A stretch of 64,000 nucleotides of DNA from Siphonodentalium dalli (GCA_032622095.1 CP136068.1:48416443-48480442), one strand, 5' to 3'. Positions 53,101-64,000 are shown, counted from the stretch's first letter. Notes: a model not told the origin generated them from the sequence alone. Translations and numbers: made by a program.

Positions 53101-53587
53101 GATATCGGAATGTGTCACCAGACAAGGCAATTGTATTATGGTTCCAGTTTTCGATAATGAATATCACAGAAGATCCTTCCTTCCCTCGACAACCACTTTG
53201 TGGAATAACCTTGACACAAGCAGGATTGCCATGGATTCAATAGTGACATTCTCAAAGTCATGGAATTCTAACATGAACACTATCCCTAAATGGTTTTATT
53301 ATGCCTACACACGCGATGCGCAGGTTTTGCACTCTCGACTTAGACTGCACTGTAGCCACTTAAATTACCACACCTATTCAAATTTTGTTTCTGACCAACC
53401 CATGTGTGCTTGCGGTGAGCTAGAGGATACCGAACATTATTAAATTTTACTCGAATGCGAAAGATACGACTCACAAAAATCTTTATTACTAACCACAGTG
53501 TCTGGCCTTTGCAACATTACAACCGAGGTGCTACTCCGTGGTTCCGCTGAACTCTTACATGACGATAATATAACCATTTTCAGATAG
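50151..53587 (+). pseudogene. Decayed jockey/CR1-like LINE ORF2 (endonuclease plus reverse transcriptase)
   Basis: This is the ORF2 of a non-LTR retrotransposon, which would nick DNA and copy its RNA into the nick. In order: a leader with a 2A-like motif (GDILPNPGP, about 50445-50472); an apurinic-type endonuclease (LNVQS, FTESWL, YRP near 50806, GDLN near 50902, and VRYHVPV where SDH-PV is usual); a linker; reverse transcriptase with NYRPISLL (near 51990, in a shifted frame), motif A FFDISKAFD (near 52203), motif B GVPQG-VLGP (near 52375) and motif C FADDTS (near 52465); and a C-terminal cysteine-rich segment CACGELEDTEHY (near 53410). Breaks: stops at 50757, 51383, inside motif B near 52390 and at 53441, plus frameshifts near 51150, 51985, 52230 and 52565. 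The natural stop is probably 53585-53587. Motif A and C aspartates survive, but the copy cannot make a full protein. It lies in the same direction as the proposed host gene, within an intron. Clade assignment is by motif only. Confidence 0.9.
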
Positions 53588-56500
53588 TACAAAAGTATAT
53601 CCTAGGCACCAAACGATTCAAATTCAATCAGTAATGACCCCGAGGACTCGTTCGTTAAACCACATACACGCATAATAACCAAATAAAATCGGAAGATATG
53701 CAATAATGAGCTAGTTTATAACCTGATCACATAAGAAAACATTCCGCTTTCGAATTCATTGTGAACTGTTACCGTGGTGCGTCGTCGGCTCAGATGCTAC
53801 AAGTCAGCTCCTCAAAATAATTCTGTCTACATCAGATTTTCCACATATCTTTAAATTCTCCTCTATCTGAAACATTACTATTCTCCCCTTTTCTCCCACT
53901 GACCTGATATTAATTTGTCTAACACCAACTATTATTAATACCAACTCTTAGTCTCACTTAAACCGTTTATTCCATAAAACTCAATTTCGACACACCTATC
54001 GAACGAGCCCACTGCGTGAGTTGATGCGAGACAAAAACTAAATAAACGCCAACTGTGAGCACCAAATTGTCTGAAATACATCGCACTTAATTCAAGCAAA
54101 CTCACGACGTGGGCTCGGTCACATCGTGATCGGAGACGACACATATAAGCTATCAGCTTGCTGTCGAATCCACTCCATACCATAACTTGTTATTATGTTG
54201 TAATTACTTTATGAATTATATGGATTAAATACTGTTTACACCAAACAGACGTCCCAAACTTCAGATGATTACAGCCGTCTGAAATGTTTTTATATAAGAA
54301 ATGAACCGCGATTGGAATGTTGTCAGGGTAGCACCTCAAATTCTTCCACTCGTAAAACAATTGTTTTTTATTATACTTCCATATTTTAATATGGGAGTAT
54401 ATTGTATTTCTGTTGAGGCCGTTTTCCGTTTAATTGGAAATACTGAGAAAACCAATGGTAGTAGGAACGCGACATATCTAGGGAATGTAGGCACCAGAGA
54501 GCGACTTAAAATAAAGGCGTCCGGATTTCGGTCCAACGTTTCTTTACAGAGTTATTGCCCCTTTAAGTTTCTCCATTTTTCTCTATTATTATTATTTTTC
54601 TGAGGTCCTAATATCTCAGGAACCGCTACATGAAGAACGCTGAAAATGTTCATACTGTGTACAACTCCTACAGTTGACGGTGGTTAATGCATTGAGAATG
54701 TTGTCAGATTATTGACCGCGGCATGGGAGGGTGGTCAATGTCGTAAAAAAAACTAATTCTCTCCGATCGCGACCAAATTACAGGACATGGCCAACATGTC
54801 ACCTCTATAACGACGCCGCAAAAATGATCGGCCCATGAATGTTCAAACAAAAATTATAAGTTTTTTGTCCCAACATTTACCAATCTACGGTCAGGACAAC
54901 AAAATTTACTATTATTAGCGCCAAATCCAAACGGGCTAATTAGCAAGGTTAATGCATTAGTGGGTACGTACTTATTATGTAGGTACGGCCACAAAGTTTG
55001 ATCGCTCTGCTTTAAAAGCAACCTGCCCAACAGCGAACTCGCTTCGGGTTGGTTCAGACTTGCGGCAAATTCCAACGAAAATCAAAGGGGGAGGGGAATT
55101 GTCAAAAAAATCAAACATCGAGATAAAATTTATTTGACGAGTGCATGTGATAGATAGTACCCAGGCGAAACTTTGTCGTGCACTTCAAATCCCGTCAAAT
55201 CCAAACGGGCTAATGAAGGAGCGAGGTAATGCATATTCAGGTACGTCAATATACCGTAAGTAACCTCCCAAAGATTGACTGCTCTACTAAATAAACAACC
55301 TGCCCAGTGGAGAGCTCGCGTGCAGGTGTGTTCAAATTGGCAAATTCCACCGAAAACCAAATACTCCAAAAATGAAACATGGAGATACAATTTTGTTGAT
55401 GAGTGGATGTGATAGTGAGAATCCACTCGCAACTAATCTGCGATTTTCTAAGTTTTAGAGCGAACGGTTTACTTTTGGCGACACTATATAGCATAATAAT
55501 AAAATTAACACAGCCATACACTTCACCTCTTTGCTGCTAAATGACGTTATCACGTCGTCTGCTGGGCTGTTGACGTTATTGTCATATTCCAGTGGAAAAC
55601 TATAACGGAAATATCACAAGAACCATACAACTGACTCAGTTGAAAGGTTATTATCGTTCACAATCGTGGAACATCATACACTGTTTGAAACTTCGAGATT
55701 CAGTTATTCCGATGAACCAATATCTGAGTTCCTGTTATGAATAATGGCTTAATGCTAGTGTGCTGAAGTAGGTCCGGACCATATAGCACACGACGTGCAA
55801 TTTTACGTCTGTAACAGTTACGGTTCGTCACAGCAGCGAATAGGTTAATACAGTCTATCATACACTGAACACAGCCTACCGTACAATGCTCACATCATAC
55901 CATGCATTCTGCTATGCAACTGAACCTCCTGGTGATATTTCTGAATTTTTAATGAATACACCAGAAGAAAGACTAGTATAAGCTTTTCAAAGGTAACATA
56001 AACAGAAAACTAAAAGTGAGAATATCTTTCTTCTCAACTGCTTGCTGTTTACTATGATACACGAAAGCGATAAGTAGATAAGTAGCGACAGAGAGAGAGA
56101 GAGGGGGGGGGGTATGAGAAATGATAAAGCGATACAGCGAGAAGATAATAATGTATAACATGAGAAACGGGAAGCGATATATATGGAAGTATCTCCAAAT
56201 TTCCCACCGGGAATTTGAAACATAGTTTGTTTTAATAGTGTGTATCCAGAGCGTACGTTTGTTAGCATATGTTGTACAAATTCTACATATGTATACATAG
56301 CAACAAAATAGTCGTGTAGGGCAGCAGAACCCTAGAATTTGGCAGGATACATTACAATGTGTATGCTCAAATATAACACCGATATGTTATCATGTTTGGG
56401 TTATTTAACAGCTCTGGTGTGATGTATCTCGAAATGTCCAGAATAAAATCCGCAACACTAACTATAGAACAAAACACATTTCTTCTGGGACACTTTCAAA

Positions 56501-57731
56501 TCCAAACGCGATGAATAATTAAACAGTGTACGGATCGCTCATGTCGGGCAAACGATCCGGAACTGAAATTTAACTAAATTGGGTGTATGTGGCTATATTT
56601 TTTGGACATATTCACTCAGTGGTGTGGGAACGCAGAGTCAATATAACAAGTGTAATTGAATATATATATTTTTAAATTTCATAAACGTTAGGCCCTTGTG
56701 TACATGAATACACATGCTTCCAAGAATGTAAGGCATGCTTAGAAAACGTTGTGGAGCTCCGTGGTCAGTGGTTGGCGTGTCGGTATGGGTTCGCAGCGCA
56801 TCGCCGGTCATTGATTCTTCACACAACATTGGCTTGGCCGCTTTGAGCGACGTGCAATTGTCGTATTGCTCACTGTTTCAAAACCCGCGCCAAATTGTGA
56901 CCATTGTGCAAGGTCGCTCGAACTAAACTGGTGCAGCGCCTGCAATGGCTGCAGTCGGTTCATTGGTTGGCTTGTACAAATGACTGGGATATTATTGTAC
57001 CAAGCGAGCTAGAGCAAGTAATTGGTTAATCGCTATATCAAATTGGTCATTATTATTATAAAAGCAACTAATATTTAAAGGCATTCCGAGCCTCAGGCAC
57101 AATTCAATACATACACTATATACAATATAATAGAGTGCACAAGAACAAAAAACGATACATGCATCTATGAACTATTTTCAAGATTTAATTTCGCCCATAA
57201 ACTATTTTCAAGATTTAATTACGTATATTTGGAAAATATTATATGCAAGTCATGTTCTTGAAATTCTGGCAAGTTATGGTACCGGTAATAGCGGCACTTC
57301 TTCGTGGCCGCGGCCCTCGTCCGTGCGTGTGTGGGTTTCATGTGAACCCATCACAATGTTCTGGGCCACTAAAATCACACCGGACGTCCCAGAGACGGTC
57401 CGGACTGGTTTGCTTCATTCACTTCAATTAGCTAGATATAACTACTGATAAGAAAGGATGCATGATATGCAAGCGAATATATAATATTGTGATTTGCGAC
57501 ATAGAGTTGGTGCAGTTCTGATAATATCAATAACTTATACAGTGCATGTAGGGCACGATTTGCATCCTATGCTTGGCAGCAATCAGGTATCTTGCCGACG
57601 AGAATGGAAACGTATACAGAACTATGCAAATTTCTAACGCATAGCTATGTCATGTACTCTGATATAAATATTACATTATATGTATTTCGATTCCATTCGA
57701 TGTGCCCATGCGTACCAGTATCTAATTTCAG
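53588..57731. other. Probable intron before the lectin exon
   Basis: No exon was recognised. The LINE's 3' end lies somewhere after 53,587 but is not clear. At 54,880-55,430 two diverged copies with a period of about 274 bp are seen: ATCCAAACGGGCTAAT occurs at 54925 and 55199, and CAACCTGCCCA words follow in both. A poly-G run lies at 56103-56112. At 57170-57220 the word AACTATTTTCAAGATTTAAT is duplicated 30 bp apart. Confidence 0.45.
54880..55430. repeat. Diverged tandem duplication, about 274-bp period
   Basis: Copy one covers about 54,880-55,150 and copy two about 55,155-55,430. Shared words in the same order include ATCCAAACGGGCTAAT, GTAATGCAT/TTAATGCATT, GGTACGT, CAACCTGCCCA, GGCAAATTCCA and GATGTGATAG/GCATGTGATAG. 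Confidence 0.7.
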
Positions 57732-57914
57732 ACTGGCCGTCAGGTTTCAGCTCGATAAATTCAGCGACTGGAGAATTATGTCTAAAATATGTCAGCAAAG
57801 AGGCAGACCATGGAGCGGCGCAGCAAGATTGTCAGGCTCTCCACACTCACGGACACCTTGTTCTGCTGAAATCTCAGGCTGATTTTGATGCAGTTGTTTC
57901 AACGGTTTCACCTG
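57732..57914 (+). CDS. C-type lectin domain exon, first half (partial gene)
   Basis: The 183-bp exon (61 codons) lies between ATCTAATTTCAG (ending 57731) and CCTG|GTGAGC (57914/57915); both introns are phase 1. The peptide has the layout of the N-terminal half of a C-type lectin-like domain: an early cysteine in GELCLKYVSK, a helix with AAQQDCQAL, then HGHLVLLKSQADFDAVV, which matches the usual pattern of a cysteine, a glycine, a hydrophobic strand and a serine followed by a helix. The tryptophan common in the first helix is replaced (DHGAAQQDC). The second half, with the WIGL, calcium-site and WND-like motifs, is not found in the rest of the window, so sugar binding cannot be judged. Its acceptor phase matches the donor of the threonine-rich exon at 41775. 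A joint gene on the + strand is plausible but unproven. Confidence 0.62.
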
Positions 57915-59126
57915 GTGAGCAACTAGTTTCCCGAAACTTACATGTATGTTAGGATTCTATGAATCAGGGCCGGAGCAAAAAGCAGATACTGCGTGGCTTA
58001 GGGTTGACAATACCAAAATATTGGACTCAAATTATCCAACGTCGATGTCAACATATACATGAGAAAATAGCTTAGGTTTGATCGTGTTCACTTTATTCAG
58101 GACTTTCTTCCAATGACGCTATTTTGCAATAAATCAGGTTTCTCGATGGTACCGGTCCGGAACCAGCGGTACGCGGACAACAATTTTCCGAGTACCTGAA
58201 CTGAATGCATACAAGGTACTAGGCCGTAATTGAATTAGTGCAATAATATTATACGTGTGAAGCGATTCATAACTTGATTTGTAAGTTAGTTACAGCGTCG
58301 AGGTTGCGATACAAAACCGCATTTGAACCACTGTTCGTTATATTGCTAAATTAAAGTTATATTGTAATAGTCGCAGACCCGAGTTGCAACTTGTTTCAAG
58401 CCCCCAACCAAGATGAAATGCAGCAATACTATCCAGCGGTAGCCGCAAAGAGTCCACTATTATTTTGTCTTGAAGTTAATTAATTTAAATCAAGCGCATG
58501 TCGTCTGCAAATGTCATCGTATACCACGGTCGGTCACAATGCAAAGTGATCAGTAAGCGACGCTCCTTTGAAGAATGGAAACCTACACATACTGTGATAT
58601 AAATACAAAGAGACAAGATCACACGTCAATCATTAACTAAGCAAAACATCATACGCGTCGCACTGACTGACACCACGTGTAGTTTGTATAAATGTTGAGG
58701 TAGATAATTATACAATGCATATTTCCATTCTTAAAAGAACAATCGCGACTAGAAACACACATGCACTTGTCTTCGATTGGAATGATTGTTTTGCGGGGTT
58801 TTTTTCTTTTATGTTGAACTAAGTAAAACGATTGGTCGAAGCAGACAGCTTCTGATATACATCATTGCATTTTCGTTGTAAATCAGATACTACCATCGAT
58901 ATTTTAACAGTCAGTGAATCATTGAAGATGATACTAGTTATATTTGATGAATTTCTATCGCTGCGGTAGCTTTTTCAACAGGTTTGTCCGTTATGTCTGA
59001 CAAAAATTTCACAGAAGAAACTTTGCGGATGGAACCGTTTTGAGACCGACCCGTCAAATAAACAAACACTTAAACACTTCGCCACATATAATTCATACAT
59101 TCCAATGTATTTGCGTACAACCAATT
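57915..59126. other. Probable intron after the lectin exon
   Basis: I searched for a second-half lectin exon and did not find one. The sequence is AT-rich with only short open frames. Confidence 0.45.
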
Positions 59127-59939
59127 GAAGGTCAATCCACACCGGACGCGAGGGCGCGATTATAACGGCCGTTTTCTGTCGTCCGTAGCAGTTCAAAGCG
59201 GCCGATTTTTATATTCACACCGCAAACGACTGAATCACTGACCACGAGGCGATCATAGCAATGAGTTTATGCTTCGTCGATTTCTCGCTTTGTGGCAAAC
59301 CAGCGGAATAATAGGTCGCTGTCTAATATGATATTTATACGCGCGTACTCATCCCGTTTGAAGGCGACATATTCATTGGTCGTCGCGATAACAAAGGTGG
59401 TGGAGGACTTTAGCGACATGCTGATAACTGAAGTGCAGGGATAAATGAGAAGAGAAATGCCTGGCATGAGCTCGATGTATAAGAACAGGATCGTCTGGTT
59501 AAGTTTTGGTCCCAATCTATTCCAAGCTTGTGATGTCACTTTGCCCACAATTTACCCCACCCCCCCCCCCCCGATAAAAAAAAACCTCACAAACTGGAAT
59601 TATAGAATGAAATTCGATTAAACGCAATTGCTATGAGAATTTAGGAAGCCCGTGTACCATTCCACTTGACATACTATATTTGACAACTAAATGAGTGAAA
59701 AACTCTTACATGTACATGTTTAGCAAATTCTGATTAAAATGTCCATATACATGTACGTTGTATTTGTGAAGTTCCTGTAAACGATGCACTCAAACGTTTA
59801 TCTGCACAAACCATCGCGCGCGATGAAGCGATCCAGTCACTTTCGGTGTGAATATAAAAATCGAGAGCTTTGAACCGCTACGACGACAGAAAACGGCCGT
59901 AAAAATCGCGCGCTCGCGCCCGGTGTTGATTGACCCTTA
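59127..59939. mobile_element. DNA-transposon-like element with terminal inverted repeats of about 110 bp
   Basis: From AAGGTCAATCCACACCGG at 59128 the left end matches the reverse complement of about 59829-59939. Shared stretches include ACGGCCGTTTTCTGTCGTC, AGTTCAAAGC/GGTTCAAAGC and CGATTTTTATATTCACACCG. Scattered mismatches show it is not very young. A 93-codon reverse-strand frame (59267-59548) lies inside but is not recognised as a transposase. A poly-C run is at 59560-59572. The superfamily is uncertain; the CG-rich ACACCGGACGCG end would suit a PIF/Harbinger-like element, but no target duplication is clear. Confidence 0.68.
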
Positions 59940-60129
59940 GACAAAAAATAAATTAAATTAATGGCGACTTCATTATCTATTCCCATTCGATCACCATGAA
60001 GTATTCCACAGCACACTAATTCCAAGTCGCACATATCGTCGTCTAAATTCTACCAGATCTTTGCGAATTCAATCCTCTTATAATTGAAAAAATATGTTGA
60101 TGATCGGATGAGGGAAGTGGACTGTAGTG

Positions 60130-60414
60130 TGTGTCAAATGATTTAGTCATGCAAGGAGTAAAATCCAAGATGGCTGCCTGCGGACATGTTTTATGGCCGA
60201 ATGACCCCATAATGACTCGTTCCCATCCACATGGCAATGTGAACAGTCACGACAAATTTCATACTGATCCGACCAAAGGTACGACCTGTAGCCTGTGCCA
60301 AAAGATTCAGTCAGGCAAAGAGTAAAATACAAGATGGCTGCTGGCGGCCATGTTTTTTGGCCGAATGACCCCAAAATGACTCTTTCCCATCTACATGTCA
60401 ATATTAACATATTT
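60130..60414. repeat. Repeat of about 162 bp, two copies left of a LINE
   Basis: AAGATGGCTGC recurs at 60167 and 60331, each followed by GGCCGAATGACCCC and AATGACTC-TTCCCAT words. Two more copies lie at 62955 and 63116. Together they look like one tandem array split by the LINE between them. Confidence 0.8.
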
Positions 60415-62880
60415 AGCTTTTCCACTTATTACTCGGAAGGTCCCCAAAAAATGTATAAAGCGCCAACCTTGGATGACACCAGGACTAATCATATCATCAA
60501 TAACCAAACAACAACTGTATTGTAGTAAACTTAATTCGCCAACTTTAATAAATAAAAATAAATACTTAAAATATAGTCAACTATATAACAAACTAATCAG
60601 GAAAAGCACAAATTTATATTATTGCGACTCATTTGAACAAAATAAAGATAACATTAAAAATACGTGGAAAATTCTTTAAAACGCAATGAATAGTAACGTG
60701 AATGCAAAGACCCACCGTAGCCATTTTCAGAAAACGGTAAAGAGTTAACAGACCCTTATATAATAGCAGAAACATTTAATGACTACTTTTCGAACATTGA
60801 ACGTAATACCAGTAATCTTATTAACAATGAACCGTTCTCTGATTACCTCCGAAATAGACGAACAAATGAATTCATAAGTAATCCAAAATCAATTCAGGAA
60901 GTGATCTTAACTTGTTACTCTATGGAAGGAAAAAGGAGTAAGGATTTAAATGGCATATCGACCGATCTTATGAAAGACAATTTTTCACATAGCCCCGGCA
61001 CTGAAAAATATATTTAACCTGTCGTTCGAACAAGGAATTGTACCATCAAAAATTAAAATCTCAAAAGTAGTCCCCGTCCCCAAAACCACCAACTTGAATG
61101 ATATCATGAATTATCGCCCCATCAGCCTTCTTCCGTCATTTTAAAACTACTTGAAAACAAATATGCAAAAACGCCTTCTTGATTTTATAAAAGACGTCGA
61201 AAATCTGCACAAACATCAATACGGATTTCGTCCTAACCATTCAACATTTCATCCGATTATTCATCTTTTAGACCACGTGGCAAAGAGTAACGATAAACCA
61301 ACAAGGGATTCAACCATAGCGTTATTCTTATACCTATCTAAAGCATTCGATACGATTAGTCATGACATTCTACTTTCTATGGCATCAGAGGTGTGGCAAA
61401 ATCATGGTTTCGTAGCTACCTAGACGAATATACCAATATGTTGACTACTGTGGGGGCGCCTCTAAACTGAGGGAAAATACATTTGGAGTACCCCAAGGAT
61501 CAGTTCTTGGGCCGATAATTTGTTTAATATATGTAAATGATATGTCAAATGCGACCACAATGGACATTGTATCTTATGCCGATAACACGACACTCTTCAC
61601 TAGTGGACAAAATGAAGCCCTAGTCCAAACTTATGTCAATAACGAATTAGGAAAAATATTTGACTGGTGTTGTTGCAACAAACTATCTATAAATATCAAC
61701 AAGAGTAACTATATGCTATTCCACCCACAAAACGACAAAAAATGGAATACACTGAAAATAAAGTTGAATAACATTGAATTGAATCGAATAGGAAATCTTG
61801 GACACGAATCGTCAACAAAATTCCTTGGAATCCATATTGATGAGAATTTGACCTTTAAAAAACATATATCTATAGTTTGTTCGAAAATGAGTGAGACTTT
61901 TTTCCCGAGTAAAGCCCTGAAAACTCTGTATTATGCGCGGATCCAAAGCCACTTAGTTTATGGTATTCAGGTCTGGGGACATGTCCCCGAAGTAAAGAAC
62001 TTATTTCTTCTGCAAAAACGAGCATTACGAACCATATGCAATAAAAAGTATAGAAGCCACACTGAACCACTCTTCAGAAGGGAGAATATTGTGAACATAT
62101 TCGATCTTCATACTCTTCGTTCATCAGTCTTTATGCATGACTGGTATTATGACCGTCTAGCTGAATCCTTTGAAATGATGTTCATAAAGCGAACTAATTC
62201 AAATTCAAGACAACCAAATCCCATATTCCTAGAAACGCCAAGAACTGTCTTCAGTGAAAATCTACCCCATCATGCTTTCGCCACAATATGGAACAATCTC
62301 AGAAAAGAACACACTACACATCAGACAAGACATCTATTTAGGAAGAACTTGCATACAGACATGATAAATATTATTCTGAAAATGTGAAATGTAAAAATTA
62401 TTGGATGCCCGGACTACACATGCTAACAAATGATGCAATCATGATATGTACATGTATTTTTGCGTTACATAACATATGGTAAATTATCTCTACATGTGAT
62501 TTTCCCCCATGGCCTCACTCAATTGCCTCCCCGATGACCACACAAAACATCACCCATTTACCGATTGTTATGAACAAATCTGTCAATGGTCCGGGTTGGT
62601 ACCCATCAACTTAAATAATATCTGTAACATAGCCTTGATAATAATGTTCACAAGCCATGATTGTCTGTGCACTCACATGGAGATGACCGCCCACATATAA
62701 GCCATATTCAAACATTCATTATAGAGATACCTATGCCAACGGGGGTGACAGGAAGGCAGCCTGGAAGGGCTATATCACCCCAGTGCAATATACAAAATAT
62801 TCCTAATTATTTTTAATATGTTTGTTATATACATGTATGTATATATTAAATAAACTTATCCCATCCTATCCTATCCTAAC
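60415..62880 (+). mobile_element. 5'-truncated LINE inserted in the 162-bp repeat
   Basis: This non-LTR retrotransposon copy keeps the linker and reverse transcriptase but no endonuclease. The left border near 60,415 is where the flanking repeat breaks off. The right end is a short tandem tail of TCCTA words (about 62,861-62,880), after which repeat sequence resumes. Such short-repeat tails are typical of several CR1/jockey-type families. Confidence 0.75.
60430..62387 (+). pseudogene. Degenerate LINE reverse transcriptase
   Basis: Reading frames change several times. Recognisable parts are a linker with PWMTPGL (near 60465), a stretch with NDYFSNIE near 60780, YRPISLLPS (near 61113), YGFRPNHST (near 61220), motif A LFLYLSKAFDTI (near 61325), motif B GVPQGSVLGP (near 61490), motif C YADNTTLF (near 61575), and the following KFLGIHIDENLTFKKHI and WGHVPEV-type thumb region up to the stop at 62385. 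Two catalytic aspartates are replaced: Tyr stands where motif A normally has Asp, and motif C reads YADN rather than YADD. With the frameshifts and internal stops the copy is dead. The last 281 codons (61542-62387) remain open. Confidence 0.85.
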
Positions 62881-62929
62881 ATCCATGACAAATATCATGA
62901 TCAAACTAAGAGTATGGCCTGTAGCCCGT

Positions 62930-63190
62930 GCTAATGGATTGAATTTTGAAATCCAAGATGGCCGCTGGCGGCCATGTTTTTTCGCCGAATGACCCCAAAA
63001 TGACTCGTTCCATTTACATGTCAATGTCAATAGCCATGACAAATTTCATATTAATCCGACAAAAAAACGATCAGTAGCCCGTGCCAAAGGATTTAGTCAT
63101 GCAAAGAGTAAATCCAAGATGGCTGCTGACGGCCATGTTTTTTTTGCCGAATAACCCCAAAATGACTCGTTCCCATCATCATGTCATTGT
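62930..63190. repeat. Repeat of about 162 bp, two copies right of the LINE
   Basis: CCAAGATGGCCGCTGGCGGC near 62953 and the related copy near 63114 carry the same order of words as the copies at 60167 and 60331, with a spacing of 161 bp. The second copy runs up to CATCATGTCATTGTTAACAT near 63195. Confidence 0.8.
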
Positions 63191-63195
63191 TAACA

Positions 63196-63319
63196 TCCGT
63201 GGCAAGCACCTGGTTTTCAACGACTTCAAATTCCGCATCAAATCACGTCGATCCGAAAATGTCCACTGCGTGTATTGTAAGAATGAATATGGTGTTCCAA
63301 TCGCACAAAGAACGACATA
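63196..63319 (+). pseudogene. Possible FLYWCH-like zinc-finger fragment
   Basis: Directly after the last 162-bp repeat a frame reads RGKHLVFNDFKFRIKSRR, then a cysteine pair in HCVYCKNEYG, and ends RTT before a stop. The order RGK, hydrophobic strand, FKFR, then cysteines resembles a FLYWCH domain, which is found in transposon-related and nuclear proteins, but the tryptophan before the first cysteine is absent. It is short, has no clear splice sites and could be a chance or a decayed transposon piece. Confidence is low. Confidence 0.25.
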
Positions 63320-64000
63320 GATTGTTCTGCAAAGAATCAACACAATCATCTAGCTGATTCCGACCAGATACGACTCATACATTTTCTTATTATCTCCTGT
63401 ACTTCAGGTATCATACACACATTCTTATAAAGAGCGTATATTCTTCGGGGGGGGGGCTAAACGCCAGACCATAAAGAGCGTTCAATTTGATAATATTGAT
63501 TATTCAGTCTTTGAAATCCATATGATATCCATAGATGATCCACCACATTAAGAAAGATCAGGCATGCGCAGAATCGACCACACTGCAACTTACTTGCGGC
63601 GGCAGTGTTCAACCACAGAGGAGAAAATATCGGGCGGTGAACGCGTCTCTTCAACATTTCAAGAGGGTATTCAATGAGAACCAGATTGGCATTCTAGATT
63701 AGTTGGATTATATCGCTGAATTAGTTCGCCATTGAGCTTGTTATCTCCTTGAATATTTTTTATTAAACATTTTGCAAAAATTAAATAAATAAATAAAACA
63801 TCACACAGATTATTTCCTAACATCAACATTGAATCAGCGCCAAAGTTTCAAAACCCCAGATGTGACAAATCATTAAAACACTAAAAGCAAAGATGACAAA
63901 CCATTAAAACACCAGAAGAAATGAGGAATAGACTATAGAATAGAACTAAGGGATTATCGACACCTCGTGCAGGTACCCCCGGAAACAATAGCTGTCGGCA
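63320..64000. other. Non-coding right end of the window
   Basis: No gene is recognised. A poly-G run lies at 63447-63456. Near the end, ACAAATCATTAAAACAC and ACAAACCATTAAAACACC (about 63,866 and 63,897) form a short tandem duplication. Confidence 0.5.

Noticed and set aside
1-64000. tRNA or rRNA genes
   Set aside because: I looked for B-box-like GGTTCGA contexts and cloverleaf-compatible flanks and found none convincing; no rRNA-like stretch was recognised.

Overview
This is an animal (metazoan) genomic window, AT-rich and gene-poor. It has phase-matched exons with GT/AG splice sites, non-LTR retrotransposons, many inverted-repeat (MITE-like) elements and a very large tandem array. The PAN/apple, threonine-rich and C-type-lectin exons, the jockey/CR1-like LINEs (one with a 2A-like NPGP motif) and scattered acatgtacatgt-type words suggest a marine invertebrate, perhaps a mollusc or another lophotrochozoan. 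The sequence does not settle the taxon.

Layout. 1-3.5 kb: no recognisable gene. 3,623-22,819: an uninterrupted satellite of exactly 711 units of 27 bp, with no net indel in 19,197 bp, almost all of its variation confined to six two-state positions, and larger duplicated blocks inside it. 23.3-23.6 kb: a MITE. 25.06-25.34 kb: a first coding exon with signal peptide and PAN/apple domain (+ strand). 28.58-31.54 kb: a foldback-like composite element with terminal inverted repeats, an inverted pair of GC-rich minisatellite arrays and an 82-bp near-perfect hairpin. 36.2-36.5 kb: a second member of the 23-kb MITE family. 38.4-39.3 kb: a perfect 127-bp inverted repeat enclosing a smaller one. 41.37-41.78 kb: a symmetric phase 1-1 threonine-rich (mucin-like) exon. 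46.8-47.3 and 48.8-49.3 kb: MITE-like elements. 50.15-53.59 kb: a decayed full-length LINE ORF2 (endonuclease plus reverse transcriptase). 57.73-57.91 kb: a phase 1-1 exon for the first half of a C-type lectin domain. 59.1-59.9 kb: an element with terminal inverted repeats of about 110 bp. 60.4-62.9 kb: a 5'-truncated LINE inserted within a repeat of about 162 bp. 63.2-63.3 kb: a possible FLYWCH-like fragment.

The PAN, threonine-rich and lectin exons lie in order on the + strand and could be parts of one secreted, glycosylated lectin-like gene spanning more than 33 kb with introns full of transposons. The second and third exons are phase-compatible. The first ends in phase 0, so at least one unseen exon or a different donor would be needed. 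This linkage is inference. The most unusual object is the 27-bp satellite.
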